64,000 nucleotides of DNA, taken from Stutzerimonas stutzeri KOS6. GTDB taxonomy: Bacteria; Pseudomonadota; Gammaproteobacteria; Pseudomonadales; Pseudomonadaceae. This document shows positions 50,796 to 62,561 of this stretch, piece after piece. Both the position numbers and the translations under genes were made by a program. Position 1 is the stretch's first letter, and every line of letters starts with the position of its first letter. The notes beneath the pieces are model-generated. The model did no database searches and had not been told where the DNA came from. It was given only the letters and a program-made list of their open reading frames with translations. The stretch spans positions 593,254 through 657,253 of the forward strand of contig NZ_KK020676.1 in NCBI RefSeq assembly GCF_000307775.2, read 5' to 3'.

Positions 50796-51986
50796 ATGAG
50801 CGAATACTCGATTTTTACCTCCGAGTCCGTGTCCGAAGGGCATCCGGACAAGATCGCCGACCAGATCTCAGATGCGGTGCTCGACGCCATCATCGCCGAG
50901 GACAAGCACGCCCGCGTGGCCTGCGAAACGATGGTCAAGACCGGTGTGGCGATCGTCGCCGGTGAAGTGACCACCTCGGCCTGGGTCGACCTGGAGCAGT
51001 TGGTGCGCGACGTCATCGTCGACATCGGCTACAACAGCTCGGAAGTCGGTTTCGACGGTGCCACCTGCGGCATCATCAACATCATCGGCAAGCAGTCGGT
51101 GGACATTGCCCAGGGCGTCGACCGCTCGCGCCCGGAAGACCAGGGTGCCGGTGATCAGGGCCTGATGTTCGGCTATGCCAGCAACGAAACCGACGTGCTG
51201 ATGCCGGCGCCGATCCGCTTCTCCCACGCGCTGGTCGAGCGCCAGGCCGAAGCACGCAAGAATGGCCTGCTGCCCTGGCTGCGCCCGGATGCCAAGAGCC
51301 AGGTCACCTGCCGCTACGAGAACGGCAAGGTTGCCGGTATCGATGCCGTGGTGCTGTCGACCCAGCACAACCCCGAGGTCAAGCAGAGCGACCTGCGCGA
51401 AGCGGTGATGGAGCTGATCGTCAAGCATTGCCTGCCGGCCGAGCTGCTGCACAAGGACACCCAGTATCACATCAACCCGACCGGCCAGTTCGTCATCGGC
51501 GGTCCGGTAGGCGACTGCGGCCTGACCGGACGCAAGATCATCGTCGACACCTATGGCGGCATGGCGCGCCACGGTGGCGGCGCCTTCTCCGGCAAGGACC
51601 CGTCCAAGGTCGACCGCTCGGCTGCCTACGCCGGCCGCTACGTGGCCAAGAACATCGTCGCCGCCGGCCTCGCCGAGCGCTGCGAGATCCAGGTGTCCTA
51701 CGCCATCGGCGTGGCCCAGCCGACATCCATCTCGCTGAACACCTTCGGCACCGGCAAGCTCGGTGACGACAAGATCATCGAACTGGTCCGCGAGCACTTC
51801 GATCTGCGCCCGTACGCGATCACCACCATGCTCGACCTGCTGCACCCGATGTACAAGGCCACCGCGGCCTACGGCCACTTCGGCCGCACGCCCTACGAGA
51901 TGACGGTGGGTGGCGACACCTTCACCGCCTTCACCTGGGAGCGCACCGACAAGGCCGACGCCCTGCGCGCTGCTGCCGGACTGTAG
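50796..51986 (+). CDS. metK: S-adenosylmethionine synthetase
   Basis: A 396-residue enzyme that makes SAM from methionine and ATP. The N-terminus [20 protein letters not shown] carries the catalytic His, [14 protein letters not shown] is signature 1, and [19 protein letters not shown] is signature 2; HYGHFGR-type [13 protein letters not shown] is near the end. The length is near the usual 384-400. ATG 50796 has AGGAAACC about ten bases upstream. It is co-transcribed with the ArsR/methyltransferase gene and ends at a strong terminator. Its product SAM becomes SAH, handled by ahcY at the right end of the window. Confidence 0.97.
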   Translation: MSEYSIFTSESVSEGHPDKIADQISDAVLDAIIAEDKHARVACETMVKTGVAIVAGEVTTSAWVDLEQLVRDVIVDIGYNSSEVGFDGATCGIINIIGKQSVDIAQGVDRSRPEDQGAGDQGLMFGYASNETDVLMPAPIRFSHALVERQAEARKNGLLPWLRPDAKSQVTCRYENGKVAGIDAVVLSTQHNPEVKQSDLREAVMELIVKHCLPAELLHKDTQYHINPTGQFVIGGPVGDCGLTGRKIIVDTYGGMARHGGGAFSGKDPSKVDRSAAYAGRYVAKNIVAAGLAERCEIQVSYAIGVAQPTSISLNTFGTGKLGDDKIIELVREHFDLRPYAITTMLDLLHPMYKATAAYGHFGRTPYEMTVGGDTFTAFTWERTDKADALRAAAGL

Positions 51987-52007
51987 AAACCGCTGGCTGC
52001 GCATATC

Positions 52008-52052
52008 GAGCAAGCCCCGCCGGCCCACGCCGCGCGGGGCTTGCTCGTTTTT
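52008..52052 (+). terminator. Rho-independent terminator after metK
   Basis: A 13-bp perfect stem, GAGCAAGCCCCGC (52008-52020) with GCGGGGCTTGCTC (52034-52046), is followed by GTTTTT. Confidence 0.95.
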
Positions 52053-52182
52053 GCAGGGAACAAACGGCGGCGCATGCCCCGCCTCTGGTGCGAACCAGCC
52101 CTGAAAAACGCGATACGCAGCTTGCGCAGCCTCGGCGCGGTTAGGCAAGGTGATGCCCGGATAACCGATAGGGAGATTGGTC

Positions 52183-54087
52183 ATGTCCGGCAAACCCGCC
52201 GCCCGCCTGGGCGACCCCAGCAGGTGCCCGAAAACCGGGCACGGTAACAATCCCATCGTCACCGGCTCGCCCGATGTTCTGTTCGACGGGCAGCCCGCCG
52301 CCCGCGCGGGCGACGCCACCGGCTGTGGCAGCGCGCTGACGGGCAACCTCATACCCAACGTGCTTATCAACGGCAAGCCCGCTGCCACCCTGGGCAGCCT
52401 GGGCGATCATGGCAACGCTATCGTCAGCGGGTCCGGCACCGTCAGCATCGGCAACACCCATACGCCCGCGTCTTTCACTCCCCCAGCGCCACTGCACCCG
52501 GCGCTCACCGCTGCTCTGGCGCCCGCCAGCGTACCGACGCAGCCGCAACCAGCTGTGCCCTTGGCTGCGCGTGCCTGGCGCGAGGAGCCCGGCGATCCCG
52601 CTCCGCTCGATCTGGAGGAAGAGGACGAGGAGGAAGAACTGACCACCGACCAGCGGATCACCTTGCGCATCGGGGTATTTTTCGACGGCACCGGCAACAA
52701 TGCCGGCAACAGCACCATCGGCACCCAGTGCCGCGCAGCGGCGCTCGGCATCGATGAGCAGCAGGCCCAGGGCCTGATCCAGCGCTGCGAAACCCATCAC
52801 CTCGACCCGGACAGCAGCTATGCCAACGATGTGAGCAATATCTGGCGGCTGTATGATCTCTACCGTGATGATTCAGGCCAACCATTACCTTCGGGCAAGG
52901 GCAATGCCGATTTACGTGTGTACGTTACCGGCATCGGCACGAGCACTGGCGAACCGGACACCCTGTTCCCCGGCCAGGCTTTCGGTCGCGGCGCGACGGG
53001 CGTGCCGGCCAAGGTCGAAGAAAGCATGAAGCTTCTCGCGCAGGCCCTGGACAGCTTCGCAGCGGAAAACCCCGCCACCCCTCCGACCCGGCTTGAACTG
53101 GACATTTTCGGCTTCAGCCGCGGCGCGGCGGCAGCCCGGCATTTCGCCAACCAGGTGCTTCTGCGCGAAGGGGGACCGCTGGGCGAATTGCGCCGCATGG
53201 GCAGGCTCGGCCTGGCCCCCGGCTTCGACTGGCAGGCCGATGTGCTGATCAATTTCATCGGCCTGTTCGACACCGTCGCGGCGCTGGGTGGCTGGGACGA
53301 TTGGGGCGACCCCGCTGACGGCATCAATGGCGGTATCGATCTCTACCTGGCACCGGATGCGGCGCGCCAGGTCGTCCATCTGGTAGCGCGTGACGAGTTC
53401 CGTCGAAATTTCGCGCTCAATGGCGTTTCCCCGCCGCACCGGGAAATCGTATTGCCTGGTGCCCACTCGGATCTGGGCGGGGGCTACCAGCCGCAGGCCA
53501 ACGAGCGTCTCTATCTGACGCGGCCATACAGCAACTGGGTCTACCGCGATACCGATCCATACCGCACCGAAGCCTACCGGCACGCACGACTCGACACCGG
53601 ATATGCTCGTCAAGCCAGCCTGCTGGATCCGGAGGACGCCACGGCCCGGCTGGATACGGATGTCTGGGAGTATTTGCCTCCATTCAGCGGCGGGCGTGGC
53701 GACCAGATGAAATACGTGCTGGCGGCTCCCTATCTGGAGCGCCGGGTCTATGGACATCTCTCGCGAGTGTATCTGCGGGTGATGCATGCGCTGGCGCTGG
53801 AAGCAGACGTCCCCTTCAACCGCATTCAGGAAAAAGATCCAGCTCTAGCGCTTCCGGAAGAACTGATGCCCATCAACGACAAGCTACTGGCCTGGGCGAG
53901 AAGCGGCAGCGGTGCGCTGGATGCGGAAGAGGAGCGCCTGCTGCGCCAGCGCTATATCCACCTCTCCGCCAACTGGAATGCCGCTGCGGGACGCGGTGGC
54001 AGCACTCTGGATGTGGTTTTTATCAATGCCCCGGCCGAACACCAACGAGTTCGGCATAGCGATGCCCCGCAGGAAGCGAAGCAATGA
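52183..54087 (+). CDS. Type VI secretion PAAR-lipase effector (DUF2235, Tle1-like)
   Basis: A 634-residue predicted T6SS cargo protein. Residues about 1-95 form a PAAR-like tip domain (GKPAARLGDPSRCPKTG, GSPDVLFDGQPAARAGD). A Pro/Ala linker and an acidic stretch (LDLEEEDEEEEL) lead to a DUF2235 alpha/beta hydrolase with IGVFFDGTGNN, the nucleophile Ser312 in GFSRG, Asp363 in GLFDTVAALGG and His428 in GAHSDLGGGY. This triad order fits Tle1-family phospholipases that attack rival-cell membranes. ATG 52183 follows GGGAG with seven-base spacing. The stop overlaps the next gene, a lipoprotein likely to confer immunity. No other T6SS genes are in the window. Confidence 0.9.
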   Translation: MSGKPAARLGDPSRCPKTGHGNNPIVTGSPDVLFDGQPAARAGDATGCGSALTGNLIPNVLINGKPAATLGSLGDHGNAIVSGSGTVSIGNTHTPASFTPPAPLHPALTAALAPASVPTQPQPAVPLAARAWREEPGDPAPLDLEEEDEEEELTTDQRITLRIGVFFDGTGNNAGNSTIGTQCRAAALGIDEQQAQGLIQRCETHHLDPDSSYANDVSNIWRLYDLYRDDSGQPLPSGKGNADLRVYVTGIGTSTGEPDTLFPGQAFGRGATGVPAKVEESMKLLAQALDSFAAENPATPPTRLELDIFGFSRGAAAARHFANQVLLREGGPLGELRRMGRLGLAPGFDWQADVLINFIGLFDTVAALGGWDDWGDPADGINGGIDLYLAPDAARQVVHLVARDEFRRNFALNGVSPPHREIVLPGAHSDLGGGYQPQANERLYLTRPYSNWVYRDTDPYRTEAYRHARLDTGYARQASLLDPEDATARLDTDVWEYLPPFSGGRGDQMKYVLAAPYLERRVYGHLSRVYLRVMHALALEADVPFNRIQEKDPALALPEELMPINDKLLAWARSGSGALDAEEERLLRQRYIHLSANWNAAAGRGGSTLDVVFINAPAEHQRVRHSDAPQEAKQ

Positions 54088-54722
54088 AAGCGACACTGTT
54101 CAGCTTGCTGATCCTGCTACTCACGGGCTGCGCCAGCGCCGAGAGAACCCCCGGCGGCCTGCCCTATCCATATTGGCGCCTTGGCTTTCTGGCCCCCGAC
54201 TACATGGAGGTCTGGGTGGAGACCGCCGCCGTGGAGGACATCCGCGGCCGACAATTCTTCCATGTAGGCAGCGGCATAGTTGCCGTTCGCACGCCACCCG
54301 ACGGCCAGGGAGATGCTGCCGGCTGGGGCGAACGCTTCGGCTGGGGCGCGGGCCGCCACGTCAACGGTGCCGACCTGCCCAAACGCATCTACGTACGCTG
54401 GCAGTCCCTGGCCGAACCCCAGACCTACCGGATAACCCTCGAGATACCCGAGCGCGCCCGGCAATTGATGAGCGAACGGCTCGATCCGCCTTGCCGCACC
54501 AGCGAGTACCGCCATGCCCTGGCCCTGGGGCTCGCGCCTGGCGGCGTGGTCAGGGGCTGGGTCATGAGCACCTGCGGCGGGCCCATCGAAATCCTGCGCG
54601 CCCAGGCGGAAATCGAACCCAAGGGGCCATATGGCGGGCAATCCGATGGCGAATACTACTTCCTTTCGAAAAGCTCCAAAGCCTATATCGAAAGACATGG
54701 CATTCCCTACGGCTCATGGTGA
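54084..54722 (+). CDS. DUF2931-like lipoprotein, probable immunity protein
   Basis: A 212-residue predicted lipoprotein with signal peptide and lipobox LLTGC (Cys about 16). The mature part starts LPYPYWRLGFLAPDYMEVWV and contains VRWQSLAEPQTYRITLEIP; it resembles DUF2931 proteins commonly paired with Tle lipases. The ATG overlaps the lipase stop as ATGA, so the two are translationally coupled, as expected for a toxin-immunity pair. Lipid anchoring would place it in the periplasm, where an incoming lipase acts. Two further Cys (PPCRTSE, STCGGP) may form a disulphide. Immunity is inferred, not shown. Confidence 0.78.
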   Translation: MKATLFSLLILLLTGCASAERTPGGLPYPYWRLGFLAPDYMEVWVETAAVEDIRGRQFFHVGSGIVAVRTPPDGQGDAAGWGERFGWGAGRHVNGADLPKRIYVRWQSLAEPQTYRITLEIPERARQLMSERLDPPCRTSEYRHALALGLAPGGVVRGWVMSTCGGPIEILRAQAEIEPKGPYGGQSDGEYYFLSKSSKAYIERHGIPYGSW

Positions 54723-54853
54723 GCAGCGATCAAGCTACCGAGCGCTTCTCCTCGGCCGCTCCGTTGATGGCCCGCAAGTGAAAATATCATGGCAGCACTT
54801 TCTCGACATACAGGCTAAACGCTATCATCCCCCTCCTTTTCGAATGGACTTGA

Positions 54854-54874
54854 CCGATCACCTGTCGTGATCGG
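54854..54874. promoter_or_regulatory. Inverted repeat upstream of the small secreted protein gene
   Basis: CCGATCAC and GTGATCGG (8-bp arms) flank CTGTC, ending seven bases before the AGGAGG ribosome site. It could be an operator, a hairpin in the 5' leader, or a weak terminator for the upstream pair. Confidence 0.5.
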
Positions 54875-54892
54875 CTTTACAGGAGGTTATCC

Positions 54893-55225
54893 ATGCGTAT
54901 TTCCCATCTTTTCTGCTGCGCCGCCCTCGCCCTTGGTAGCGCTTCGCTGCACGCCGCCACGACTGACGCCCAGGCGAAGTGCGAAGAGCAGCTGACGGCC
55001 CAGCAAGGCAACCTGGAAACCGGCAAGTTGCTTGGCCAGATGCTCGGCAACGAGAAGCTGAACAACGCCCTGGCCAAGGTCGAAAGCGGCTGCCAACAGT
55101 TGAATGCCGAAGGCCTGACAGCCAATGCCGCTGGCGATGACGCCGCGGCAGTCAACGAGAAGGTCCAGGCCGTGACCCAGGCCAAGGATGCCCTGATCGG
55201 CCTGGGCAAGATGTTCGGCAAGTAG
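54893..55225 (+). CDS. Small secreted protein, unknown function
   Basis: A 110-residue protein with a clear signal peptide ending SLHAA (about residue 22) and a mature Ala/Gln/Asn-rich, mostly helical chain of about 88 residues, including KCEEQLTAQQGNLETGKLLG and LGQMLGNEKLNNALAKVESG. Two cysteines (about 30 and 67) could pair. I do not recognise a family with confidence. ATG 54893 has an ideal AGGAGG six bases upstream. It is on the same strand as the lipase-immunity pair but 170 bases away, so an independent role is likely. Its terminator is interrupted by a palindromic element. Confidence 0.75.
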   Translation: MRISHLFCCAALALGSASLHAATTDAQAKCEEQLTAQQGNLETGKLLGQMLGNEKLNNALAKVESGCQQLNAEGLTANAAGDDAAAVNEKVQAVTQAKDALIGLGKMFGK

Positions 55226-55242
55226 GCCTCGATGCCGTAATG

Positions 55243-55411
55243 AAAGCGCCCGCATCGACCGTGTGAAAACGTAGCGAGCGATGGTCAGGCAAGGCAAAAA
55301 CAGGCAAAAAAGCGCAATTTACGAGCTGTAAATGAGCATTTTGAGCGTGTTTTTAACGCAGCATGGCCGAGCGCAGTAGTGTTCACGCAGCCTGACCTGC
55401 TGGCGCTTTTT
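55243..55411 (+). terminator. Terminator with a palindromic element inserted in its loop
   Basis: AAAGCGCC (55243-55250) and GGCGCTTTTTTT (55402-55411 and following) would form the stem and T tract of a normal terminator. Adjacent bases GCA and TGC extend the stem with one mismatch. The two halves are about 150 bases apart because a palindromic element occupies the loop. Confidence 0.65.
55261..55393. repeat. MITE-like imperfect palindromic element
   Basis: The stretch starts GTGTGAAAAC and ends near GTTCACGC, which are imperfect inverted ends (8 of 10 matching). Internal pairs include ATTTAC / GTAAAT around GAGCT, and GCAAAAAC-like against GTTTTTAACGC. The possible 4-base target duplication GACC (55257-55260 and 55394-55397) is weak evidence. 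The whole is far more A/T-rich than its flanks and carries no gene. I recall very similar sequences dispersed in Pseudomonas genomes. Confidence 0.6.
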
Positions 55412-55418
55412 TTGTGGG

Positions 55419-56180
55419 CTAGCTCTTCAACCGATAGCCAGTCTTGAAGATCCACCACACCGCCAGCAGGCATGCTGCGAGAAAGCCGAGGATCATCGCC
55501 AGGCTGACACCGACGCTGATGTCCGAAACGCCGTAGAAACTCCAGCGGAAGCCGCTGATCAGGTACACCACCGGGTTGAACAGGGTGACCTTCTGCCACA
55601 GCGGCGGCAGCATCTCGATGGAATAGAAGCTGCCGCCAAGGAAGGCCAGCGGCGTGACGATCAGCGCTGGGACGATCTGCAGCTTCTCCCAGCCATCGGC
55701 CCAGATGCCGATGATGAAGCCGAACAGGCAGAAGGTGATGGCCGTCAGCACCAGGAACAGCGTCATCATTAGCGGATGCTGGATCTCGTAGTCGACGAAC
55801 AGTCGCGCGGTAAGCAGGATGATCACGCCGAGCACCAGCGACTTGGTCGCCGCCGCGCCAACGTAGCCGATGACGATCTCGACATAGGACACCGGCGCCG
55901 ACAGCACCTCGTAGATGGTCCCGGAATAACGCGGCATGTAGATGCCGAACGACGCGTTGGAGATGCTCTCGGTGAGCAGCGCCATCATGATCAGGCCGGG
56001 GATGATGAACGCGCCATAGGGGATGCCGTGCATCACCTCCATGCGTGCGCCGATGGCCGAGCCGAACACGACGAAATACAGCGAAGTGGATATCACCGGG
56101 GTGGCGATGCTCTGCAGCAGGGTGCGCCAGGTGCGCGCCAGTTCGAACAGGTAGATCGCGCGGATCGCGTAGAAATTCAT
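55419..56180 (-). CDS. yadH: ABC-2 type exporter permease (YadH-like)
   Basis: A 253-residue inner-membrane permease with six predicted helices, of the ABC-2 family. [20 protein letters not shown] starts the cytosolic N-terminus, and [20 protein letters not shown] and [22 protein letters not shown] are typical ABC-2 motifs. It is the partner of the ATPase gene 12 bases upstream; this pairing and the sequences resemble E. coli YadG/YadH. The exported substrate is unknown. ATG 56180 opens the usual N-terminus. Confidence 0.9.
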   Translation of the reverse strand: MNFYAIRAIYLFELARTWRTLLQSIATPVISTSLYFVVFGSAIGARMEVMHGIPYGAFIIPGLIMMALLTESISNASFGIYMPRYSGTIYEVLSAPVSYVEIVIGYVGAAATKSLVLGVIILLTARLFVDYEIQHPLMMTLFLVLTAITFCLFGFIIGIWADGWEKLQIVPALIVTPLAFLGGSFYSIEMLPPLWQKVTLFNPVVYLISGFRWSFYGVSDISVGVSLAMILGFLAACLLAVWWIFKTGYRLKS

Positions 56181-56192
56181 GCGGGCTTTTCC

Positions 56193-57116
<924 letters not shown>

Positions 57117-57265
57117 GATAGTCGCTCCGCTGGGATCGGTGGCGGATTGTAAGTGAAAAACGGGGTCGACCGGCTCGCCTGGGCAATTGCTGATCCCGAT
57201 CATGTCGCTGCGCCTCCGGCCGGCGCATGCTCGGGACCAACCCCACTGGCTATGGGACAAACCGC

Positions 57266-58588
57266 ATGCAACGAATCAAAGCGGCCTGCCTGGCCCTGCT
57301 GGCCGGCCTGAGCCTGCTCTGGTGGCTGGCCAACGACTTCACGACGGGCAGCTACTCCCGTTTCTGGCCGCTGCGGGCGGACATGGTTCAGTACACCGGC
57401 GTACTCGCCATCGCCGCAATGAGCGGCGCCATGCTGCTGGCGATCCGCCCACGGCGCATCGAAAGGCTTTTCGACGGTCTGGACAAGACCTATCGGCTCC
57501 ACAAGTGGCTGGGTATCGCCGCGCTGGCGCTCGGCGTGGTGCACTGGGGCTGGGCACAGGTGCCTAAATGGCTGGTCGGTCTGGGCTGGCTCGAACGCCC
57601 GCTCCGGGCCGGAGCCGAGCAGGCCAGGAGCGGCCTTGCGGCATGGCAGCACAGCCAGCGAGGCCTGGCCGAAGACATCGGCGAGTGGGCGTTCTACAGC
57701 GCAGTCGTGCTGCTCAAGCGCATTCCATATCGCTGGTTCTTCAGAACCCATCGCTGGCTGGCGCTGGTCTACCTGGCGCTGGTCATTCACTCGCTGATAC
57801 TGATGCAGCCTGCCTACTGGCGCAGTGCGCTCGGCCCGGTGATGGCGCTGCTGCTGCTCGCCGGATCGCTGGCCGGACTGGTTTCGCTTGCCCGCCGCAT
57901 CGGTCGCAGGCGTCAGGTGATCGGGCACATCCACGCGCTGCATCATCATGCGGACAACCACGTCCTGCGCGTCGACATCACGCTCGACGGCCCCTGGCCT
58001 GGCCACCAGGCCGGCCAGTTTGCCTTCGTCACCTTCGACGAACGCGAAGGCCCGCACCCATTCAGCCTGTCCAGCGCCTGGTGCAATGACGGCAAACTGG
58101 CATTCGCCATCAAGGGCCTGGGCGATTACACCCGCACGCTGCCCGAGCGCCTCTCGGTCGGCGATCCGGTAAGGGTCGAAGGCCCGTATGGCTGCTTCGA
58201 CTTCAAGGGTCGCAAGCGATCGCAGATCTGGGTCGCGGGGGGCATCGGCATCGCGCCCTTCATTGCCCGCCTGCAGGCCCTGGCCAATGGCAGCGCCGAC
58301 GGCGGCGGCAATGTCGATCTGTTCTACAGCACCAATGCGCCGGACCAGGACTTCATCGAGCGCATCCGCCAACTTGCCGAACGCGCCCACGTTCGCCTGC
58401 ACCTGATGATTGCCAGCGAGCACGGTCGCCTGACGCCCGAGCGCCTGCGTCAACAGATACCCCACTGGCTGGACTGCGACTTCTGGTTCTGCGGCCCGTC
58501 GGGCTTTGCCCGCGACCTGCGCCGAGGCCTGCAGGCACACGGACTGGCGCAGGGCGACTTCCACCAGGAACTGTTCAATATGCGCTGA
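57266..58588 (+). CDS. Ferric reductase-like transmembrane flavohaem protein
   Basis: A 440-residue membrane oxidoreductase. About six helices (residues 5-220) carry paired His residues typical of heme-b ligands (for example [30 protein letters not shown]). A ferredoxin-reductase-like domain follows, with FAD motif [17 protein letters not shown], and NAD(P)-binding [16 protein letters not shown], ending FHQELFNMR. This matches COG4097-type predicted ferric reductases and NADPH oxidase relatives, moving electrons across the membrane. ATG 57266 follows GGGA. The acceptor is not defined. It diverges from the ABC exporter and is followed 87 bases later by ligB. Confidence 0.85.
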   Translation: MQRIKAACLALLAGLSLLWWLANDFTTGSYSRFWPLRADMVQYTGVLAIAAMSGAMLLAIRPRRIERLFDGLDKTYRLHKWLGIAALALGVVHWGWAQVPKWLVGLGWLERPLRAGAEQARSGLAAWQHSQRGLAEDIGEWAFYSAVVLLKRIPYRWFFRTHRWLALVYLALVIHSLILMQPAYWRSALGPVMALLLLAGSLAGLVSLARRIGRRRQVIGHIHALHHHADNHVLRVDITLDGPWPGHQAGQFAFVTFDEREGPHPFSLSSAWCNDGKLAFAIKGLGDYTRTLPERLSVGDPVRVEGPYGCFDFKGRKRSQIWVAGGIGIAPFIARLQALANGSADGGGNVDLFYSTNAPDQDFIERIRQLAERAHVRLHLMIASEHGRLTPERLRQQIPHWLDCDFWFCGPSGFARDLRRGLQAHGLAQGDFHQELFNMR

Positions 58589-60343
<1,755 letters not shown>

Positions 60344-60402
60344 TGGCACTTCGAGGGACCTCCATGGTCGACATCTGCTGGCTCAAGCAGACGGAGAAGA
60401 TC

Positions 60403-60780
60403 GTGCCCAGTCGGTTCACCCATGCTGCCCTGATGGCGGCCTGCTTGCTCGCAAGCGCGCTCTGCAGTGCCGTGCAGACGACCGACCACCACTGCGAAGG
60501 GCAGCGCACCCGCTATGGCCATGAACTTCAGGAAGCACGCCTGAGCGGCGACAAGGTGCGCATGCAGTCGCTGGAAGAAACCTTGCAGCGACTGGCGGCG
60601 ATCTGCCGGGGCGAGGTGCCTCCGGCCAAGCGTCCCGCATTCGAACAGGCCAGCCAGGAAGTCAACGAGCGTGAAGCCCAGCTGCGCGAAGCGCTGAGCC
60701 AGGGCGATCCGCTACTCACGGAGCGTCGCCAGCGCGCCCTCGCCGAAGCGCGGCGCCGGCTCGAGGCCACCCGCCGCTGA
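60403..60780 (+). CDS. DUF1090-like small secreted protein
   Basis: A 125-residue protein with a signal peptide (PSRFTHAALMAACLLASALC) and a mature coiled-coil chain with two cysteines: HHCEGQRTRYGHELQEARLS and LQRLAAICRGEV. The spacing of the Cys pair and the Arg/Glu-rich helices resemble the DUF1090 family of periplasmic proteins of unknown function. GTG 60403, six bases after GGAG, gives a clean signal peptide; ATG starts at 60343 (overlapping the ligB stop) and 60364 would add an odd prefix. It probably shares a transcript with ligB. Confidence 0.7.
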   Translation: MPSRFTHAALMAACLLASALCSAVQTTDHHCEGQRTRYGHELQEARLSGDKVRMQSLEETLQRLAAICRGEVPPAKRPAFEQASQEVNEREAQLREALSQGDPLLTERRQRALAEARRRLEATRR

Positions 60781-60807
60781 GCGTCACCCGGGCGGCGGCG
60801 ATTTCAT

Positions 60808-61254
60808 TCAGTAGGCACGAAATTCCTTGTGGCAGGCTTCACAGGCGTCCTCGACGCGCTGAAAGGCCGGGGCCACGCTCTCGGGTCGTGGTGGCGCTGC
60901 CGTGGTCGCCTCGACAAGCGCCGCAGTGCGGGCCTCAAGCTCGCGGGCCATTTCGTTGAAGCGCGCCTGCTGCTGCCAGACGTCATCACGGGCGTCGCTC
61001 TGTTCTTCCTTGACAGCGGGGTAATGCTGCCAGGGCTGGCGCGACAGCTCGTCGAGACGTGCAGCCCCGGCGACGAAGGCATCGGCATCGAACGGCAGAC
61101 GCCCACGCAGCATGCCGCCAAGGTCCTCCTTGGTATCGAGCATCGCCTGGTAGATCGCCTTGCGCTTGCCGAGCGGCGAGTTCGGATCGACCCGGTCGCA
61201 GGCGATCAATGTCATCGCGGCAAACAGCGACAGGCTCAGCAGTCTCAGCTTCAT
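60808..61254 (-). CDS. Cytochrome c'-like lipoprotein
   Basis: A 148-residue protein ending in a heme-c site CEACHKEFRAY (about 137-147), the C-terminal position typical of class II cytochromes c' (four-helix bundles that bind NO or CO). RKAIYQAMLDTKEDLGGMLRG near the mature N-terminus also fits. Unusually, the signal peptide ends in a lipobox, TLIACD (Cys about 19, +2 Asp), so it appears membrane-anchored rather than soluble. It could carry electrons or trap NO at the membrane. ATG 61254 has only a weak ribosome site. Its 3' end faces the DUF1090-like gene. Confidence 0.82.
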   Translation of the reverse strand: MKLRLLSLSLFAAMTLIACDRVDPNSPLGKRKAIYQAMLDTKEDLGGMLRGRLPFDADAFVAGAARLDELSRQPWQHYPAVKEEQSDARDDVWQQQARFNEMARELEARTAALVEATTAAPPRPESVAPAFQRVEDACEACHKEFRAY

Positions 61255-61332
61255 GATTCAACCACTCGTCAATCAAAGCGCCGGATTATCCCCGGGACGA
61301 CCCAGGAGGACAAATCCTCCGCCAGGCGCCCG

Positions 61333-61770
61333 CTAACGTGACCAACTGCCACCGGCGCTTTCGCAGTCGATTCTCGCCTGTGCCCGATCACTGGCGTGAT
61401 AGTGGTAGGTGACGATGCGCGAAGCCTCGTCGATGGTGGTCGGCATCGGGCTGCTGCTCGCCTGCGAGCCGGTGGCGCGCTCGTTGGAGAGGGTTTCGGG
61501 CGTCATCGGCGCGGTGCAGATGCCAAAATGGCCGGCCGGGCAACTGTCGCGAATCTCACGCCGGGAATTCTTCACCGCCTCGTTGTCCTGGCAGACCCAG
61601 TCGATCGCTGAATCCTGCTCCATGCCGCGGAATTCGAAGCATTTTTCGGTGACCACCGGAGCCGGCACCGCACCGGACGTTTCGCTATGTACGTAACAGG
61701 ATTTCGCCGCAGCGGGCAGGCTGACTGCCGCAACGACGAACATGGGCGCCAGGCGAAGCATCAGGTTCAT
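61333..61770 (-). CDS. Secreted cysteine-containing protein, unknown function
   Basis: A 145-residue protein with a signal peptide (MNLMLRLAPMFVVAAVSLPA, cleavage after AAAK) and six cysteines in the mature part (KSCYVH, EKCFEF, DWVCQD, DSCPAG, GICTAP, DCESAG), likely disulphide-bonded. I do not recognise the family. ATG 61770 follows GGAGG with good spacing. It lies 78 bases upstream of the cytochrome c'-like gene on the same strand, so they may be co-transcribed, and diverges from the antiporter remnant. Confidence 0.7.
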   Translation of the reverse strand: MNLMLRLAPMFVVAAVSLPAAAKSCYVHSETSGAVPAPVVTEKCFEFRGMEQDSAIDWVCQDNEAVKNSRREIRDSCPAGHFGICTAPMTPETLSNERATGSQASSSPMPTTIDEASRIVTYHYHASDRAQARIDCESAGGSWSR

Positions 61771-61887
61771 CCGCGTTCCTCCCTAGACATTGGCCGACGC
61801 CATTTCGCCGGGCCTATCGTATTTGACCCGTGCCTGCCTGGCAGGTTCGGCCGACAGGCCGGCACCAAAGTCGCCGGGGCACGGTCC

Positions 61888-62556
61888 ATCGAGACCCTGG
61901 TACGCAGCATCGATTTCAATCGCCTGCCCATGGACGGCATGCTTTCCTTCCTGCTGTTCGCCGGCGCATTGCACATCAACCTCGACGACCTTCGGGCGCG
62001 GCGCTGGTCCATCGGTCTGCTCGCCACCCTCGCTGGCACGTGGCGAGCCACCGAGCCCCGGCGAGGTGTCGGGACCGATCAGCATGGTCGTGGCCGGGCT
62101 GATTATCGGCAACCTGGCCAGACGCCACGCGATGTCCACGCACACCCGGGAAAATCTCGACAATTTCTGGGAGCTGCTCGACGATATCCTCAACGCCGTG
62201 CTGTTCGTCCTGATCGGCATGGAGCTGCTTCTGCTGCCGTTCAGCGCGCAGTACCTGCTGCTGGCACTGTGTGTGACCCCGCTGATCCTCGCCACCCGCC
62301 TCGCTGCGGTCGGCCCGCCGGTGCTACTGTTGCGCCGCCTGGGCCACTCGCTGCCGGCCGGGTCAGCATCCTCACCTGGGGCGGGTTGCGCGGTGGCATT
62401 TCCGTGGCACTGGTGCTGGCATTGCCACCCAGTGACGAGCGCAGCGTGCTGCTGAACGTCACCTACCTGGTGGTGCTGTTTTCCATCCTCGTCCAGGGTC
62501 TGAGCATCGGCAGGCTGGTGCGACGCATCTGTGCGGTATCGTCCGGGCAGGACTGA
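61888..62556 (+). pseudogene. Decayed Na+/H+ (CPA1) antiporter
   Basis: Three pieces of one antiporter are visible in order. Bases about 61888-62045 encode ETLVRSIDFNRLPMDGMLSF and onward to LLATLAGT in one frame. Bases about 62060-62355 encode GPISMVVAGLIIGNLARR and ENLDNFWELLDDILNAVLF in the next frame. Bases about 62358-62556 return to the first frame with VSILTWGGLRGGISVALVLA and the terminal hydrophobic segment. Relative to intact pseudomonad antiporters, the first helices and a long middle block (about 200 residues, including the usual ion-binding ND/D region) are missing. With no start, two frame changes and a deletion it cannot be functional. Confidence 0.85.
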
Positions 62557-62561
62557 CAGGC

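Noticed and set aside
54893..55225. Assigning the small secreted protein to DUF2501 (YjjA) or to the T6SS unit
   Set aside because: The characteristic C-terminal residues of YjjA are not seen, and it has its own leader and ribosome site 170 bases after the immunity gene.
61687..62556. Calling the antiporter remnant a 289-residue functional protein
   Set aside because: The middle of that frame is not homologous; homology moves to another frame and back, and a block of about 200 residues is missing.
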